Source of the DNA: an uncultured Roseobacter sp.
Lineage (GTDB): Bacteria; Pseudomonadota; Alphaproteobacteria; Rhodobacterales; Rhodobacteraceae
Length of the DNA stretch: 64,000 bases
Assembly: GCF_947495275.1 (NCBI RefSeq)
Contig: NZ_CANLYL010000003.1
Span: forward strand, 1 to 64,000
Direction of reading: 5' to 3'
The notes beneath the pieces are model-generated. The model ran no database searches and was not told the origin of the DNA. It worked only from the letters and a program-made list of their open reading frames with translations. The translations under genes were made by a program, and so were the position numbers. Every line of letters starts with the position of its first letter. The stretch's first letter is position 1. This document shows positions 25,981 through 36,042 of the stretch, one piece after another.

Positions 25981-26207
25981 CTGTTGTCCTCCCAGACCTT
26001 GCCAATCATGACAAGCGCAGCTTTTTCAGCTCTCGTGTGAATAACAATGTTGCTTTTGAGCATAAGGTCAACTTTTTCGTCATGATTTCTCAATCCTTAC
26101 GAATTGTTACAAATCAGCTTTATTGTACGGTTCGGCAGAAACCGGATTTTCGGCAAAAAATTACGTGCTAGGCTCGGGCTGCAAACCATCACCCTCAGGA
26201 GCATCCG

Positions 26208-28121
26208 TTGGCCATCTCCCCGGACAGGACACAAGAGTTGACGGCGGCGGGTCTCAACCTGATTGGTCAGGCCCTGACGATCTACGATTCTGATCTGAAA
26301 CTGGCCGTATGTAACGTTCCGTTCCAGCGCATGTTTGAGCTGCCCGATGAGTTGGTCACACCCGGTGCGACATTCGAAGACACCATCCGTCATCTGGTTC
26401 AGCGCGGTGAATATGGCGACGTTGCAGATATGGACGGGTTCGTGGCCGAACGTGTCGATCAAGCCCTCGCCTTTGAGCCGCATTACATGGAGCGCAAACG
26501 CGCGAACGGACGGATCATCAGCGTGGAAGGTGCGCCATTGCAGCAGGGCGGATGGGTCACGGTTTACACCGATATCACGCGGACACGACAACAGGAAGCG
26601 TTGCTGCAAGCCAGATCCGAGGAGCTATCGGGTCAACTGATTGATTACGCCGAAGAACTCTCTTCTACCAACCGTGAACTCGCTGCCATGAACGCAGCCC
26701 TTCAGGAGGCCAAACGCGAGTTGACGGAAATCGAGGCGCGCACCCGTCTGACAACCGAAATGATGCCGGCCCATATCGCCCATGTGGACGCGTCGGGAAC
26801 CTACACCTATTCCAACCGCCAGTTGAACGCCGTGATCCCGGGACGGCCTTCAGACATTCGCGGCATGCATATCAGCGCCGCTTTGGGGACCTCCGCCTAT
26901 GATCGGATCGCGCCACACCTCGAGAAAGCATTCGACGGCAATCCGTCAGTATTTGAGTTCACCGATGACGCCAGCGCGCGGCGCATTCGGGCGGCATTCA
27001 CGCCGGACAGCCGGGGCGGCGCGTATATCTTGTCGATGGATGTCACTGCCGAAATGCAGGTACGGGTAGCCATGCAGCAGACCCAAAGGCGCGCGCTGGC
27101 GGCTCAGATGACCTCTGGTCTTGCGCATGATTTCTCCAACCTTTTGACGATCATCCTTGGGTTGCAGTCAAAGCTGAAGCGCGCTGAGGGTTTGCCACAG
27201 GAAACCGCCGAACTGATTGATGGAACCCTGGCAGCAGCACAGCGCGGAGGGAGCCTGCTGGGCAGCATCGCCGGAATGACGGCGCAGCGCTCCCTTCGGC
27301 CAGAAGCAACCGAAGTCAGGCAGATGATGGCCAACCTGCGCACGCTGGCGGAGCCCACTTTGCCCGATGCGATCACACTCGTGGTAACCGACACAACGCC
27401 TGATCGTCCGGTCATGCTGGATGCGGGGATGGCCACGGATAGCTTGCTTAACCTGATCCTCAACGCAAGAGACGCCTGCGGTACCAAAGGCAATATTGGC
27501 GTTTCCGTGAAAGTCGTGCATGACACTTGGATCGAGTGGCAGGTCGAGGACACCGGGCCGGGGTTTTCAGAACAGGCGCTCAGCCGAGGGTTTGATCCAT
27601 TCTTTACCACCAAGGGTGCCGAAGGCTCCGGGCTCGGATTGCCGATGGTCTATGACATGACCAAGCTTGCCGGAGGTGATCTGCGGCTCGAAAACACCCA
27701 GACAGGCGCGCGGGTCACCCTTCGCCTGCCCTATCGACCCGCGTTGAGCGCGGCGATGGGCCTTGTACTGCTGGTGGAAGATCGCGACGACTTGCGGTCG
27801 GTTTACCGCGACATGCTGACTGATCTGGGCCATTCCGTCATTGAGGCTACAAGCGCGGATGAAGCCACGGCGCTGTTAGCGGATTTGCCTGAAATTGCCT
27901 TCGTCCTGTCGGATGTTCAGTTGGCTGGCGAAGCGACGGGTATTGATCTGACAAATCGTCTGGCAGCCGGTATTCCGATCTTGCTGATGACTTCATTGCC
28001 GGCAGAGGATCCACTGTTTAAGGCCGCGCAAAGAGCAGCGCCGCTGTTGCAAAAGCCATTTTCATCGGACGCTTTGCAAGCTTTGCTGACACCAAAATCC
28101 GAGAAAGAAATCGTCGCATGA
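26208..28121 (+). CDS. soluble hybrid histidine kinase with PAS domains and C-terminal receiver
   Basis: A 637-residue sensor kinase with no membrane segment, so it senses a cytoplasmic signal. Order: a PAS-type domain (about 10-125), a coiled coil (130-180), a second PAS-like domain (185-285), a HisKA helix with phosphohistidine H307 in GLAHDFSNLL, an ATPase domain with LLNLILNARDAC, EDTGPGFS and GSGLGLPM, and a receiver with phosphoacceptor D569 and K616. Start is TTG with AGGAG seven bases upstream. It overlaps the response regulator by 4 bases. Confidence 0.92.
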   Translation: MAISPDRTQELTAAGLNLIGQALTIYDSDLKLAVCNVPFQRMFELPDELVTPGATFEDTIRHLVQRGEYGDVADMDGFVAERVDQALAFEPHYMERKRANGRIISVEGAPLQQGGWVTVYTDITRTRQQEALLQARSEELSGQLIDYAEELSSTNRELAAMNAALQEAKRELTEIEARTRLTTEMMPAHIAHVDASGTYTYSNRQLNAVIPGRPSDIRGMHISAALGTSAYDRIAPHLEKAFDGNPSVFEFTDDASARRIRAAFTPDSRGGAYILSMDVTAEMQVRVAMQQTQRRALAAQMTSGLAHDFSNLLTIILGLQSKLKRAEGLPQETAELIDGTLAAAQRGGSLLGSIAGMTAQRSLRPEATEVRQMMANLRTLAEPTLPDAITLVVTDTTPDRPVMLDAGMATDSLLNLILNARDACGTKGNIGVSVKVVHDTWIEWQVEDTGPGFSEQALSRGFDPFFTTKGAEGSGLGLPMVYDMTKLAGGDLRLENTQTGARVTLRLPYRPALSAAMGLVLLVEDRDDLRSVYRDMLTDLGHSVIEATSADEATALLADLPEIAFVLSDVQLAGEATGIDLTNRLAAGIPILLMTSLPAEDPLFKAAQRAAPLLQKPFSSDALQALLTPKSEKEIVA

Positions 28122-28819
28122 CCGCGCCACTTATCACCATCCTTGATGATGAACCCGCCATCCGAAACATGCTGACGGACGCACTTGAGGAAGCCGGGTA
28201 TCGCACCTTGAGCTTCGCGCGCGCCAAGGAATTTAGCGCGGCACTCACAAAATTCACCCCGGATGTATGCCTTGTCGATCTGTCGCTGCCAGACACCGAT
28301 GGGCTGACGCTGGTGCACAAACTTGCCCTTGAACAAGGCGCCATTGTGATAATAATTTCGGGGCGGGCGCTGGTGCAGGATAAGGTGACGGGCCTTGAGC
28401 TTGGTGCTGATGACTACATCATCAAGCCCTTCGATCCGGCGGAAGTTGTTGCGCGCATTCGGGCCCGGCTTCGCACCACCAAGGCGGAGCAGATTGTCGG
28501 CAAAACGGCGCAATTTGCGGGCTGGGCCGTTTTTTTCGACCAATATGTGATGGAAGACGCAGATGGCGGGCAGACCGGATTTTCCCATGCCGAAGGTGAA
28601 GTTCTGCGCCTGTTTCTTGAGAACCCGAAACGCCTGATCAGCCGGGCGCAGATGCAGGACAATCTGGGAGGTGCCGCCAGCGAGAGCTTTGACCGGGCCA
28701 TGGACGTGCGGATCTCGCGATTGCGCACCAAACTGCGCGAAGATCCCAAAAATCCGCAATTGATCAAAACCATCTACGGGGCGGGGTATATCTTTCTGGG
28801 CGACGTAGACTGGACCTAG
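28118..28819 (+). CDS. OmpR-family response regulator
   Basis: A 233-residue two-domain regulator. The receiver has the acidic pocket D10-D11, phosphoacceptor D54 (CLVDLSLPD), S81 and K103. The C-terminal winged helix carries the HAEGEVLRLFLENPKRLISRAQM and TIYGAGYIFLG segments of the OmpR/PhoB type. Its ATG overlaps the kinase stop (ATGA), so the two are a translationally coupled pair. Target genes are unknown. Confidence 0.93.
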   Translation: MTAPLITILDDEPAIRNMLTDALEEAGYRTLSFARAKEFSAALTKFTPDVCLVDLSLPDTDGLTLVHKLALEQGAIVIIISGRALVQDKVTGLELGADDYIIKPFDPAEVVARIRARLRTTKAEQIVGKTAQFAGWAVFFDQYVMEDADGGQTGFSHAEGEVLRLFLENPKRLISRAQMQDNLGGAASESFDRAMDVRISRLRTKLREDPKNPQLIKTIYGAGYIFLGDVDWT

Positions 28820-28841
28820 GTTAGGGCCGCGCTCAACCTGA

Positions 28842-30032
28842 TCAGAGGTTTCTGACGGCGTGATCAAGCACCCGCAACCCCGCAACCAGATGCTCTTCTT
28901 TGGTGTCTTCCTGAAAGGCATGGCTGATCCCATCAATAGACGGGACAAAAAGCATGGCGACGGGCATCAGGCGCGACAGATTTGTTGCGTCATGCAAAGC
29001 GCCCGAGGGCATCTTGCGCCAGGCATCCGGCACGATGTTCCGGGCTGCATCGCTCAGGGCATCGACCAGCCCTTGGGCCATTGCGACGGGCTCCAGACCC
29101 AACATCGGACCAAAGGACTGCGCCATGCCCGTCATTTGCGCCACGTCATCCGCCGTGCTCCGGATGATGTCTTCCATACGCGCCAGACGGTCCGCATCAG
29201 CGTCGCGCCACTGCATCGAGAATGTCGCCCGGCCCGGCACGATGGATGACGCATTCGGATGCAGCGTAATATGGCCGATTGTCCAGACCGTCTGCGGCGT
29301 CACCACATTTCGTAGACGGTCATTCAGCAGCATATTGAAATGCGAGACCGCCTGAAAAGCGTCGCGGCGCAGGGCCATGGGGGTTGTGCCGGCGTGGTTC
29401 TGTTGCCCTTCAAAGGTGATTTTCATATCGCGGATGCCGACGATACCAGTCACCACACCAATGATGTCGCCGCTGGTGTCGAGTGTTGGTCCCTGCTCGA
29501 TATGCATTTCGATAAAACCGCTGAATTGCGACGGGTTGACTGGGCCTGTCACCATATCAGACATGGTTGCGCGCGCCTCGTGCAGGGTTATCCCGGAATG
29601 ATCCGTCAAGTCATCCGCACGTTCCTGATCCAGATGGCCGGACCAAACCGCACTGCCGGTCGTGACACCGAAACGCCCCTCCTCATCCTGAAAAGACACC
29701 ACAGATACCGCTGGTCCGCCGTCTTCCTTGCAATTTCGAGCGATTTCCAATGCGCTGATCACGCCCAGAGCGCCGTCCAGCCAACCGCCCTCCGGCTGGC
29801 TGTCCGAATGTGACCCAAGCAACATGGACGGGGCCTCCCCCAGACCAAAGACATTGCCCATCGCGTCGATTTCAACCTGCAAACCCGCGTCGACGAACTG
29901 TTCCGCCAACCAGCGGCGCGCTGCAATGTCCGAATCCGAATAGGCCGAGCGCACAACCCCTTTGCCGGTGCCTGACGCACCAAAGCTGCGTAATTGATGA
30001 AGATCGGACAAAAATCGGTCTGGGTTGATCAT
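28842..30032 (-). CDS. M20-family N-carbamoyl-amino-acid hydrolase or allantoate amidohydrolase
   Basis: A 396-residue zinc-dependent amidase of the hydantoinase/carbamoylase group. Metal-ligand motifs are [31 protein letters not shown] and [12 protein letters not shown], and the dimerisation domain contains [11 protein letters not shown]. Known members cleave N-carbamoyl-L-amino acids, beta-ureidopropionate or allantoate to release ammonia and CO2. Neighbours give no clue to the substrate. It converges with the response regulator gene, 22 bases apart. Confidence 0.88.
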   Translation of the reverse strand: MINPDRFLSDLHQLRSFGASGTGKGVVRSAYSDSDIAARRWLAEQFVDAGLQVEIDAMGNVFGLGEAPSMLLGSHSDSQPEGGWLDGALGVISALEIARNCKEDGGPAVSVVSFQDEEGRFGVTTGSAVWSGHLDQERADDLTDHSGITLHEARATMSDMVTGPVNPSQFSGFIEMHIEQGPTLDTSGDIIGVVTGIVGIRDMKITFEGQQNHAGTTPMALRRDAFQAVSHFNMLLNDRLRNVVTPQTVWTIGHITLHPNASSIVPGRATFSMQWRDADADRLARMEDIIRSTADDVAQMTGMAQSFGPMLGLEPVAMAQGLVDALSDAARNIVPDAWRKMPSGALHDATNLSRLMPVAMLFVPSIDGISHAFQEDTKEEHLVAGLRVLDHAVRNL

Positions 30033-30093
30033 CTGGCATATCCGGCTGGGTCGGGATAGTTTTTCATACCCTTACAAGCGCCTGAAATGAAGG

Positions 30094-30636
30094 TCAGTCG
30101 ATCACGCCAACTGTCGGAAGTCCGCATTGCTCCGCCATTTTGCCGTAAGCTGCGGTGAAACCTGACAGCGATGCCGCATAGACGACCTCGCCGTCCAGCG
30201 TGATCCACAACATGCCTGCGCGTCGCATTGTTTGCAGCAACCCCAGGCTGTCGTTTTGATGCGCCCGTGCGATTGCCTGTGCGAAGCCTTCGGCATCATA
30301 TCCGGCATTCACGAAGCCTTCGGTGCGCCAGTCAACATCGAACTCGAACATCACCCGCGCGCCATCTGTCATCATCGTGGTGTACCCACGCGGCGCACGT
30401 TCAAGCAACTCAGGACCCGGATAGAAATAGGGTGGCGCTGCGTCACCGTTCGATAGTGTTATCGCCAGGCTGGGATCACCATCGCCACCGGTTGATGCCG
30501 TGCAGGTGATCCGCAGGTCTTCACCCGTGTCCACCCGTTCGACAGTGACGGTCCAGTCCTTGTAGTCCCAATACTGGTAGTCAGCGACCGCATCTGTTGC
30601 CCAAAAAAGCGCGAAAATTCCCAATAGTTTCCGCAT
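30094..30636 (-). CDS. exported protein of unknown function
   Basis: A 180-residue protein with a clear signal peptide (MRKLLGIFALFWATDAVA) and a compact mature domain. It begins YQYWDYKDWTVTVE, has two cysteines (ITCTAS and EQCGLP) that could pair, and ends AYGKMAEQCGLPTVGVID. The C-terminal AY-x-KMAEQCG pattern recalls small alphaproteobacterial periplasmic proteins of the IalB kind, but I cannot assign it. It lies upstream of the carbamoylase gene and downstream of the formate dehydrogenase gene on the same strand. Confidence 0.7.
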   Translation of the reverse strand: MRKLLGIFALFWATDAVADYQYWDYKDWTVTVERVDTGEDLRITCTASTGGDGDPSLAITLSNGDAAPPYFYPGPELLERAPRGYTTMMTDGARVMFEFDVDWRTEGFVNAGYDAEGFAQAIARAHQNDSLGLLQTMRRAGMLWITLDGEVVYAASLSGFTAAYGKMAEQCGLPTVGVID

Positions 30637-30711
30637 CGACAGCAGCCTCCTTTAACCCGATACCCTTAAGGATAGACATCGGCCTTGAAGAAATGCTTTA
30701 CGCGCCCGCGT

Positions 30712-33477
30712 TTATTCGGCGGCCACGCTGTCAGTGGCTTTTTCCACGCGAACGGCGGAGAATTTGAACTCCGGGATTTTGCCATAGGGATCCACCGCCG
30801 GATTGGTCAACACATTTGCCGCAGCTTCCACATAGGCGAAAGGCACAAAGACCATATCGGGCGCCACCGCACGGTCCTCGCGCGCCATGATCGAGATGCT
30901 GCCGCGTTTTGTTGTCAGCACGACATGCTCTCCCGGCGTGACCCCGAGCTTTCGCAATGTGCTGGGATGCAATGAGCAATTTGCCTCCGGCTCCAGCCCG
31001 TCCAGCACCGAGGACCGCCGCGTCATGGAGCCTGTGTGCCAATGTTCCAACTGACGGCCCGTTGTAAGGATCATCGGATAATCCGCATCCGGCACATCGT
31101 CCGGGGCAATCACGCTGGCCGGGGTAAACCTTGCGCGCCCGTCGGGCCGTGGAAACCCTTCGCCAAAGACAATCGCCTGCCCGGGATCTTCCGGGCTCAG
31201 CGACGGGTACGTCACAGCGTTCTGCTCGGCCAGACGGTCCCAGGTGATGTTCTCAAGACTGCGCATATTCTGCTTCATCTCGGCAAAAACATCTGCCGGG
31301 GATGTGTAGGTCCAGGGCAGCCCCAGTCGCTTGGCCAGCTCCACCTCGATCCACCAGTCCTCGCGCGCGTCCCCCGGAGGCGGCACGGCAGGGCGGCCCA
31401 TCTGCACCTGACGGTTGGTATTGGTCACGGTGCCGGTCTTTTCCGCAAAGGCACTCGCGGGCAGGATCACATCCGCATAGTTCGCGGTTTCGGTTATGAA
31501 AATATCCTGCACCACCAGATGATCGAGCTTGGCCAACGCACTGCGCGCATGCTCGACATCCGGGTCCGACATGGCCGGGTTTTCGCCCAGCACATACATG
31601 CCTTTGATCGCGCCTTCGTGCACGGCGTCCATGATTTCGGTCACGGTCAGACCTTTCTCATTGGAAAAGTCCTCCGACCCCCAAACAGAGGTAAAGGCCG
31701 CGCGCACACCATCATCCGTCACAGGTTGATAGTCTGGCAGGAACATCGGGATCAGCCCCGCATCGGACGCCCCTTGCACATTATTCTGGCCCCGCAGCGG
31801 GTGCAGGCCCGAGCCCGGACGCCCGACCTGACCGGTCATCAGCGCCAGAGAAATCAGGCAGCGGGAATTGTCCGTTCCGTGGATATGCTGGCTGACACCC
31901 ATGCCCCAGAAAATCATCGCAGCCTTGGCACCGGCAAATGTACGGGCCACATCGCGCAGCACATCCGCGTCGATTCCGCAGATCGGCGCCATGGCTTCGG
32001 GCGAGAAATCGGCCAGATGCGCTTTCTCCGCCTCCCAATTCTCCGTGTAGGCGTCGATGTACTGCTGGTCGTAAAGGCCTTCTTCGACAATCGTGTGCAT
32101 GATCGCGTTCAGCATCGACACGTCCGTGCCAGGGCGGAACTGCAGCATATGACTGGCAAAACGTCTGAGCCCGACGCCGCGCGGATCCATCACAATGAGC
32201 TTGCCGCCACGTTTGGTGAACTGTTTGAAGAAGGTTGCTGCAACGGGGTGATTTTCGACCGGATTGCAACCGATGGCAATCGCCACATCGGCGTTCTCGA
32301 TCTCGTTGAATGTCGCGGTCACAGCACCCGAGCCCACGTTCTCCATCAGCGCCGCAACTGAGGACGCATGACACAGCCGCGTGCAGTGATCGACGTTGTT
32401 GTGGCCAAAGCCCTGTCGGATCATTTTCTGGAAAAGATAGGCTTCCTCATTGGTGCATTTTGCCGACCCGAAACCGGCGATCTCGCGACCCCGGCCTTTC
32501 ATACCGGCGGCGGCAAAATCCAGCGCTTCGTCCCAGCTGGCTTCGCGGAAATGGGTTTGCCAGTTGTCAGGATCGACATTGAGACCCTTTGCAGGCGCAT
32601 CTTCCCGGCGGATGAGCGGCTTGGTCACGCGATGCTTGTGGTGAATGTAGTCGAACCCGAAACGGCCCTTGACGCACAGACGCCCTTCATTTGCCGGACC
32701 GTTGATGCCGTCCACATATTTGACCTTGCCGTCCTTGACCTTGAGCGACACCTGACAGCCGACACCGCAGAACGGGCAGATGCTTTCGACCTTGCTGTCG
32801 TAATCCGCACTGTCACCGACCTGATTTTCATCCACCACGGTCGACGGCATCAATGCACCGGTCGGACAGGCCTGCACACATTCGCCGCAAGCCACGCAGG
32901 TGCTGGCCCCCATGGGGTCCGCCATATCGAAGGTCGGATAGGCATCATGCCCGCGCCCGGACATGCCAATCACATCGTTGACCTGCACTTCACGACAGGC
33001 CCGCACGCAAAGCCCGCATTGAATACAGGCATCCAGATTCACGCTCATTGCCACATGGCTGTCATCAAGCAGCGGAATGCGCCCCTCTTCCAGCTTGGGA
33101 AAGCGGCTTTCGCTGACACCGTTCAGGGCGGCCATATCCCAAAGATGGCTGGATTTGTCGTGCGAAACCTCTTTGTCCGGCTGATCCGCGACAAGCATTT
33201 CCACAACCATTTTGCGCGCATTTTCCGCACGGGCTGAATTCGTGGTCACGACCATCCCGTCCAAGGGTTCGCGAATGCAGGAGGCGGCCAGTGTACGTTC
33301 GCCTTCAATCTCGACCATGCAAGCACGGCAATTTCCGTCCGGACGATAGCTGGGGGCCGGTTTGTGACACAAATGCGGGATCACCAGACCGCGGCCATTG
33401 GCCACTTCCCAGATCGTCAAACCGGCATCCGCCTGAACTTCCTGACCATCCAGCGTGAAAGTAATTTTGCCCGACAT
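30712..33477 (-). CDS. formate dehydrogenase alpha subunit (molybdopterin, cysteine type)
   Basis: A 921-residue molybdenum or tungsten enzyme oxidising formate to CO2. N-terminal [2Fe-2S] ferredoxin domain (C37, C50, C53 and the cysteine in LAASC), then [4Fe-4S] motifs CIQCGLCVRAC and CVACGECVQACP, then the molybdopterin domain with CPFCGVGC. The active-site segment DHCTRLCHASS places a cysteine where selenocysteine sits in E. coli FdhF. I start at MSGKITFTLD, preceded by GAGGAG; an earlier in-frame start adds 44 residues without family likeness. Unusually, no beta/gamma (flavin, NAD) or accessory FdhD gene lies beside it. Confidence 0.93.
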   Translation of the reverse strand: MSGKITFTLDGQEVQADAGLTIWEVANGRGLVIPHLCHKPAPSYRPDGNCRACMVEIEGERTLAASCIREPLDGMVVTTNSARAENARKMVVEMLVADQPDKEVSHDKSSHLWDMAALNGVSESRFPKLEEGRIPLLDDSHVAMSVNLDACIQCGLCVRACREVQVNDVIGMSGRGHDAYPTFDMADPMGASTCVACGECVQACPTGALMPSTVVDENQVGDSADYDSKVESICPFCGVGCQVSLKVKDGKVKYVDGINGPANEGRLCVKGRFGFDYIHHKHRVTKPLIRREDAPAKGLNVDPDNWQTHFREASWDEALDFAAAGMKGRGREIAGFGSAKCTNEEAYLFQKMIRQGFGHNNVDHCTRLCHASSVAALMENVGSGAVTATFNEIENADVAIAIGCNPVENHPVAATFFKQFTKRGGKLIVMDPRGVGLRRFASHMLQFRPGTDVSMLNAIMHTIVEEGLYDQQYIDAYTENWEAEKAHLADFSPEAMAPICGIDADVLRDVARTFAGAKAAMIFWGMGVSQHIHGTDNSRCLISLALMTGQVGRPGSGLHPLRGQNNVQGASDAGLIPMFLPDYQPVTDDGVRAAFTSVWGSEDFSNEKGLTVTEIMDAVHEGAIKGMYVLGENPAMSDPDVEHARSALAKLDHLVVQDIFITETANYADVILPASAFAEKTGTVTNTNRQVQMGRPAVPPPGDAREDWWIEVELAKRLGLPWTYTSPADVFAEMKQNMRSLENITWDRLAEQNAVTYPSLSPEDPGQAIVFGEGFPRPDGRARFTPASVIAPDDVPDADYPMILTTGRQLEHWHTGSMTRRSSVLDGLEPEANCSLHPSTLRKLGVTPGEHVVLTTKRGSISIMAREDRAVAPDMVFVPFAYVEAAANVLTNPAVDPYGKIPEFKFSAVRVEKATDSVAAE

Positions 33478-33703
33478 CTGCACCCGTCTCCTCAGAATCC
33501 TCCGGGAACTATAGAGTTCGCCGAGTTGGTTCAGCACCCTATTCCCGACACATCGCACCAGATTTCCGCCAGATGCGTTTCCCATGGGAAAATCAATGCC
33601 CCGATCCACCCCGCCTGCGTGGATTTCCGGTCGCTGCCCATGCCTGCTCTTTCAACCCGGAGACCAGTCGCCTAGAAGAACGGTAGGAGCCAAGAAAGCA
33701 GAC

Positions 33704-34357
33704 ATGTCGCACATTACCCTCATTCGCCACGGTCAGGCAAATTCAGGCGCGCAGGATGAAGCCAGCTACGACAAGCTGAGCAGTTTGGGACACCAGCAAT
33801 CTCAGTGGCTTGGCGAGCACATGCGCGTACAAAATCAACACCATACACGGCTTTATACCGGCACGTTGAAACGGCATAAGGAAACGGCCGCGTCGATGAA
33901 TACCGGCCTGACGCCAATTGCGGATGCGCGTCTGAATGAGCTGGAGTATCTGACACTTGCCCGGGCGCTGGAAACGGAAAAGGGCATTCCCTTTCCCCAG
34001 GATCAGGCAGCGTTCACCGCGCATTTGCCACAGGTTTTTGCAGCGTGGCAAAAGGGCGAAATCGAAGGCGCGCCAGAACGGTTCGTCGATTTCGAAAGTC
34101 GGGTCATGTCGGCCATCACGGAAATCGCACAAGGGGATGGCCCTGCGCTTGTCGTCACCTCGGGTGGCCTGATTTCAATGGTCATGCGCCAGGTTCTCAG
34201 GCTTGATATTCAGGCCATGGCGCATATGGCACTGGCCATTTACAACACCTCGCAACACAGGCTCTTTCCCATCGGCGGCAACCTGTCACCGACCATGTTC
34301 AACGCCATCCCGCATCTGGAAAACCCAGACAGACACTACGCTCAGACCCATGTTTGA
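33704..34357 (+). CDS. histidine phosphatase family protein
   Basis: A 217-residue phosphoglycerate-mutase-like phosphatase. The catalytic histidine sits in TLIRHGQANS (H9), with LYTGTLKRHKETA providing the arginine pocket, and VVTSGGLISM standing where the second histidine normally lies (a glycine here instead of the usual H in T-H-G-G). That change may affect activity. Substrate unknown. It starts a rightward three-gene run with the GST and saccharopine dehydrogenase genes. Confidence 0.85.
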   Translation: MSHITLIRHGQANSGAQDEASYDKLSSLGHQQSQWLGEHMRVQNQHHTRLYTGTLKRHKETAASMNTGLTPIADARLNELEYLTLARALETEKGIPFPQDQAAFTAHLPQVFAAWQKGEIEGAPERFVDFESRVMSAITEIAQGDGPALVVTSGGLISMVMRQVLRLDIQAMAHMALAIYNTSQHRLFPIGGNLSPTMFNAIPHLENPDRHYAQTHV

Positions 34358-34368
34358 AAGGACAGATC

Positions 34369-34986
34369 ATGCGCCTCTATTATGCTCCGCGGACGATATC
34401 GATTGCCGTTGCGATCACCCTTGAAGAAGCCGGGCTGGCCTATGAACCGATCCGCGTGGACTTCCAAGCCGCAGAACAAACCAAAGAACCCTATCTGCGG
34501 GTCAATCCAAAGGGTCGCGTCCCGGCGCTGGAGACAGCCGACGGGACGATCCTGACGGAAACCGGCGCGCTGCTTGATTACATCGCAGCGATGGCGCCAC
34601 AGGCTGATCTGGTGCCCTCTGACCCCGCCCGCGCCGCTGAAATGCGCAGCATTATGTACTACCTGGCAGCGACGATGCATGTGAACCATGCCCACAAGCA
34701 ACGCGGTCATCGCTGGGCCACAGAACAATCCAGTTTCGATGATATGAAATCGAAAGTGCCGCAGACAATGACCGAAAGCGCACAGTATTTTACAGATCAC
34801 TGTCTGCAGGGCGATTATGTAATGGGGTCTCAGTTCTCATTAGCCGATCCGCACGCCTTCATGATTTGCAGCTGGCTTGAGGGAGACGGCGTCGATATGG
34901 CTGGGTTCCCGGAAATCGGCGTGTTTCTGGACCGTATGCGCGCCCGAAAATCCGTGCAGGCCGTGACAGCGAAGGGAATGCTCTGA
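34369..34986 (+). CDS. glutathione S-transferase family protein
   Basis: A 205-residue two-domain GST. The N-terminal thioredoxin fold has LYYAPRTISIAVAITLEEAGL and VNPKGRVPALE, then TETGALLDYIAA for the glutathione gamma-glutamyl contact. The C-terminal helical domain ends with FLDRMRARKSVQAV. AAGGACAG precedes the ATG. The previous stop is 11 bases upstream and the next gene starts immediately after this stop. The role is not predictable beyond glutathione-dependent transfer or reduction. Confidence 0.88.
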   Translation: MRLYYAPRTISIAVAITLEEAGLAYEPIRVDFQAAEQTKEPYLRVNPKGRVPALETADGTILTETGALLDYIAAMAPQADLVPSDPARAAEMRSIMYYLAATMHVNHAHKQRGHRWATEQSSFDDMKSKVPQTMTESAQYFTDHCLQGDYVMGSQFSLADPHAFMICSWLEGDGVDMAGFPEIGVFLDRMRARKSVQAVTAKGML

Positions 34987-36042
34987 ATGACACATCTTTG
35001 GGTTCGCGCCGAGCAGCGTGACAATGAAACCCGCGTTGGCCTGACGCCAGAAGGTGCCGCCGCGCTCATGGTAGCGGGCATCGATGTGACCGTCGAACGA
35101 TCACCCAGTCGTGTCATCGCCGACGAGGCCTATGCGCAAGCCGGGTGTACGATGGCACAGAGCCACACATGGCCGGATGCTCCCCAAGAGACCATCATAT
35201 TTGGTCTGAAAGAACTGCAAGAGGAAGACAGCCCGCTGATCCATCGCCACATCATGTTTGGCCATGCGTTCAAAGGCCAGCCTGCCGGGCTGCGCCTGCT
35301 GCGGCGGTTCCGGAAAGGCGGCGGGACCCTGCTCGATCTGGAGTATCTCACAGATGCGCAAGGACGCAGACTTGCGGCCTTCGGGTATTGGGCGGGGTAC
35401 GCCGGGGCGGCCGTGGCGCTGAAATGCTGGGCTGCGCAGCAAACGGGTCAACTTGCCGCTGCGCTCGGTGCCTATGAGACATCCGCCCACCTGCTCTCTG
35501 ACTTGCGGGTCGATCTTGAAGCAACCGAAACCGACCGTCCCAATGCTCTGATCATTGGTGCGCAAGGACGCGTAGGCTCTGGCGTTGCTGATCTATGCGC
35601 CGAGATGGGGGTTGCCACAACAAAATGGGATCTGGCCGAAACCGCAAGCGGTGGCCCCTTCCCGGAAGTACTGACGCATGATCTGTTTTTCAACTGTGTG
35701 CTGGCGCGACCCGGCACACCTGTATTTGTCCCGGTGGAGGCCATAAAGCAGCCCAGAAAACTGAGCGTTATTGCAGACATCGCCTGTGACCCTGACAGCG
35801 ATTTTTCACCAATTAAAGTATATGATCAGACCACCAGCTGGGAAACGCCCGCCCTGCGCGTCCATGAGCATCCGGTATTGGATGTCACTGCCATTGATAA
35901 TCTGCCCTCATTGCTGCCGCTGGAAAGTAGCAAGGATTATGCAGAACAATTATTACCTGTTCTCAAATCTCTCGCTGATCCTGACGCGCCGGTCTGGACC
36001 CGGGCACGTGCAACCTTCGATGAGCATATTGCGAAGCTTTAG
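34987..36042 (+). CDS. saccharopine dehydrogenase (NAD+, L-lysine-forming type)
   Basis: A 351-residue enzyme of the alanine-dehydrogenase-like Lys1 family. Features: WVRAEQRDNETRVGLTPEGA at the N-terminus, FGLKELQEEDSPLIHRHIMFGHAFKGQ, the Rossmann motif IIGAQGRVGSGVADL, and VIADIACDPDSDFSPI. It interconverts saccharopine with lysine plus 2-oxoglutarate. In bacteria this is thought to serve lysine synthesis-like or saccharopine recycling steps. No LKR/AASADH partner is adjacent. The stop overlaps the convergent SDR gene by 4 bases. Confidence 0.88.
   Translation: MTHLWVRAEQRDNETRVGLTPEGAAALMVAGIDVTVERSPSRVIADEAYAQAGCTMAQSHTWPDAPQETIIFGLKELQEEDSPLIHRHIMFGHAFKGQPAGLRLLRRFRKGGGTLLDLEYLTDAQGRRLAAFGYWAGYAGAAVALKCWAAQQTGQLAAALGAYETSAHLLSDLRVDLEATETDRPNALIIGAQGRVGSGVADLCAEMGVATTKWDLAETASGGPFPEVLTHDLFFNCVLARPGTPVFVPVEAIKQPRKLSVIADIACDPDSDFSPIKVYDQTTSWETPALRVHEHPVLDVTAIDNLPSLLPLESSKDYAEQLLPVLKSLADPDAPVWTRARATFDEHIAKL

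Noticed and set aside
31036..32361. 441-codon rightward open frame
   Set aside because: Antisense to the formate dehydrogenase gene; composition and lack of motifs mark it as a shadow.
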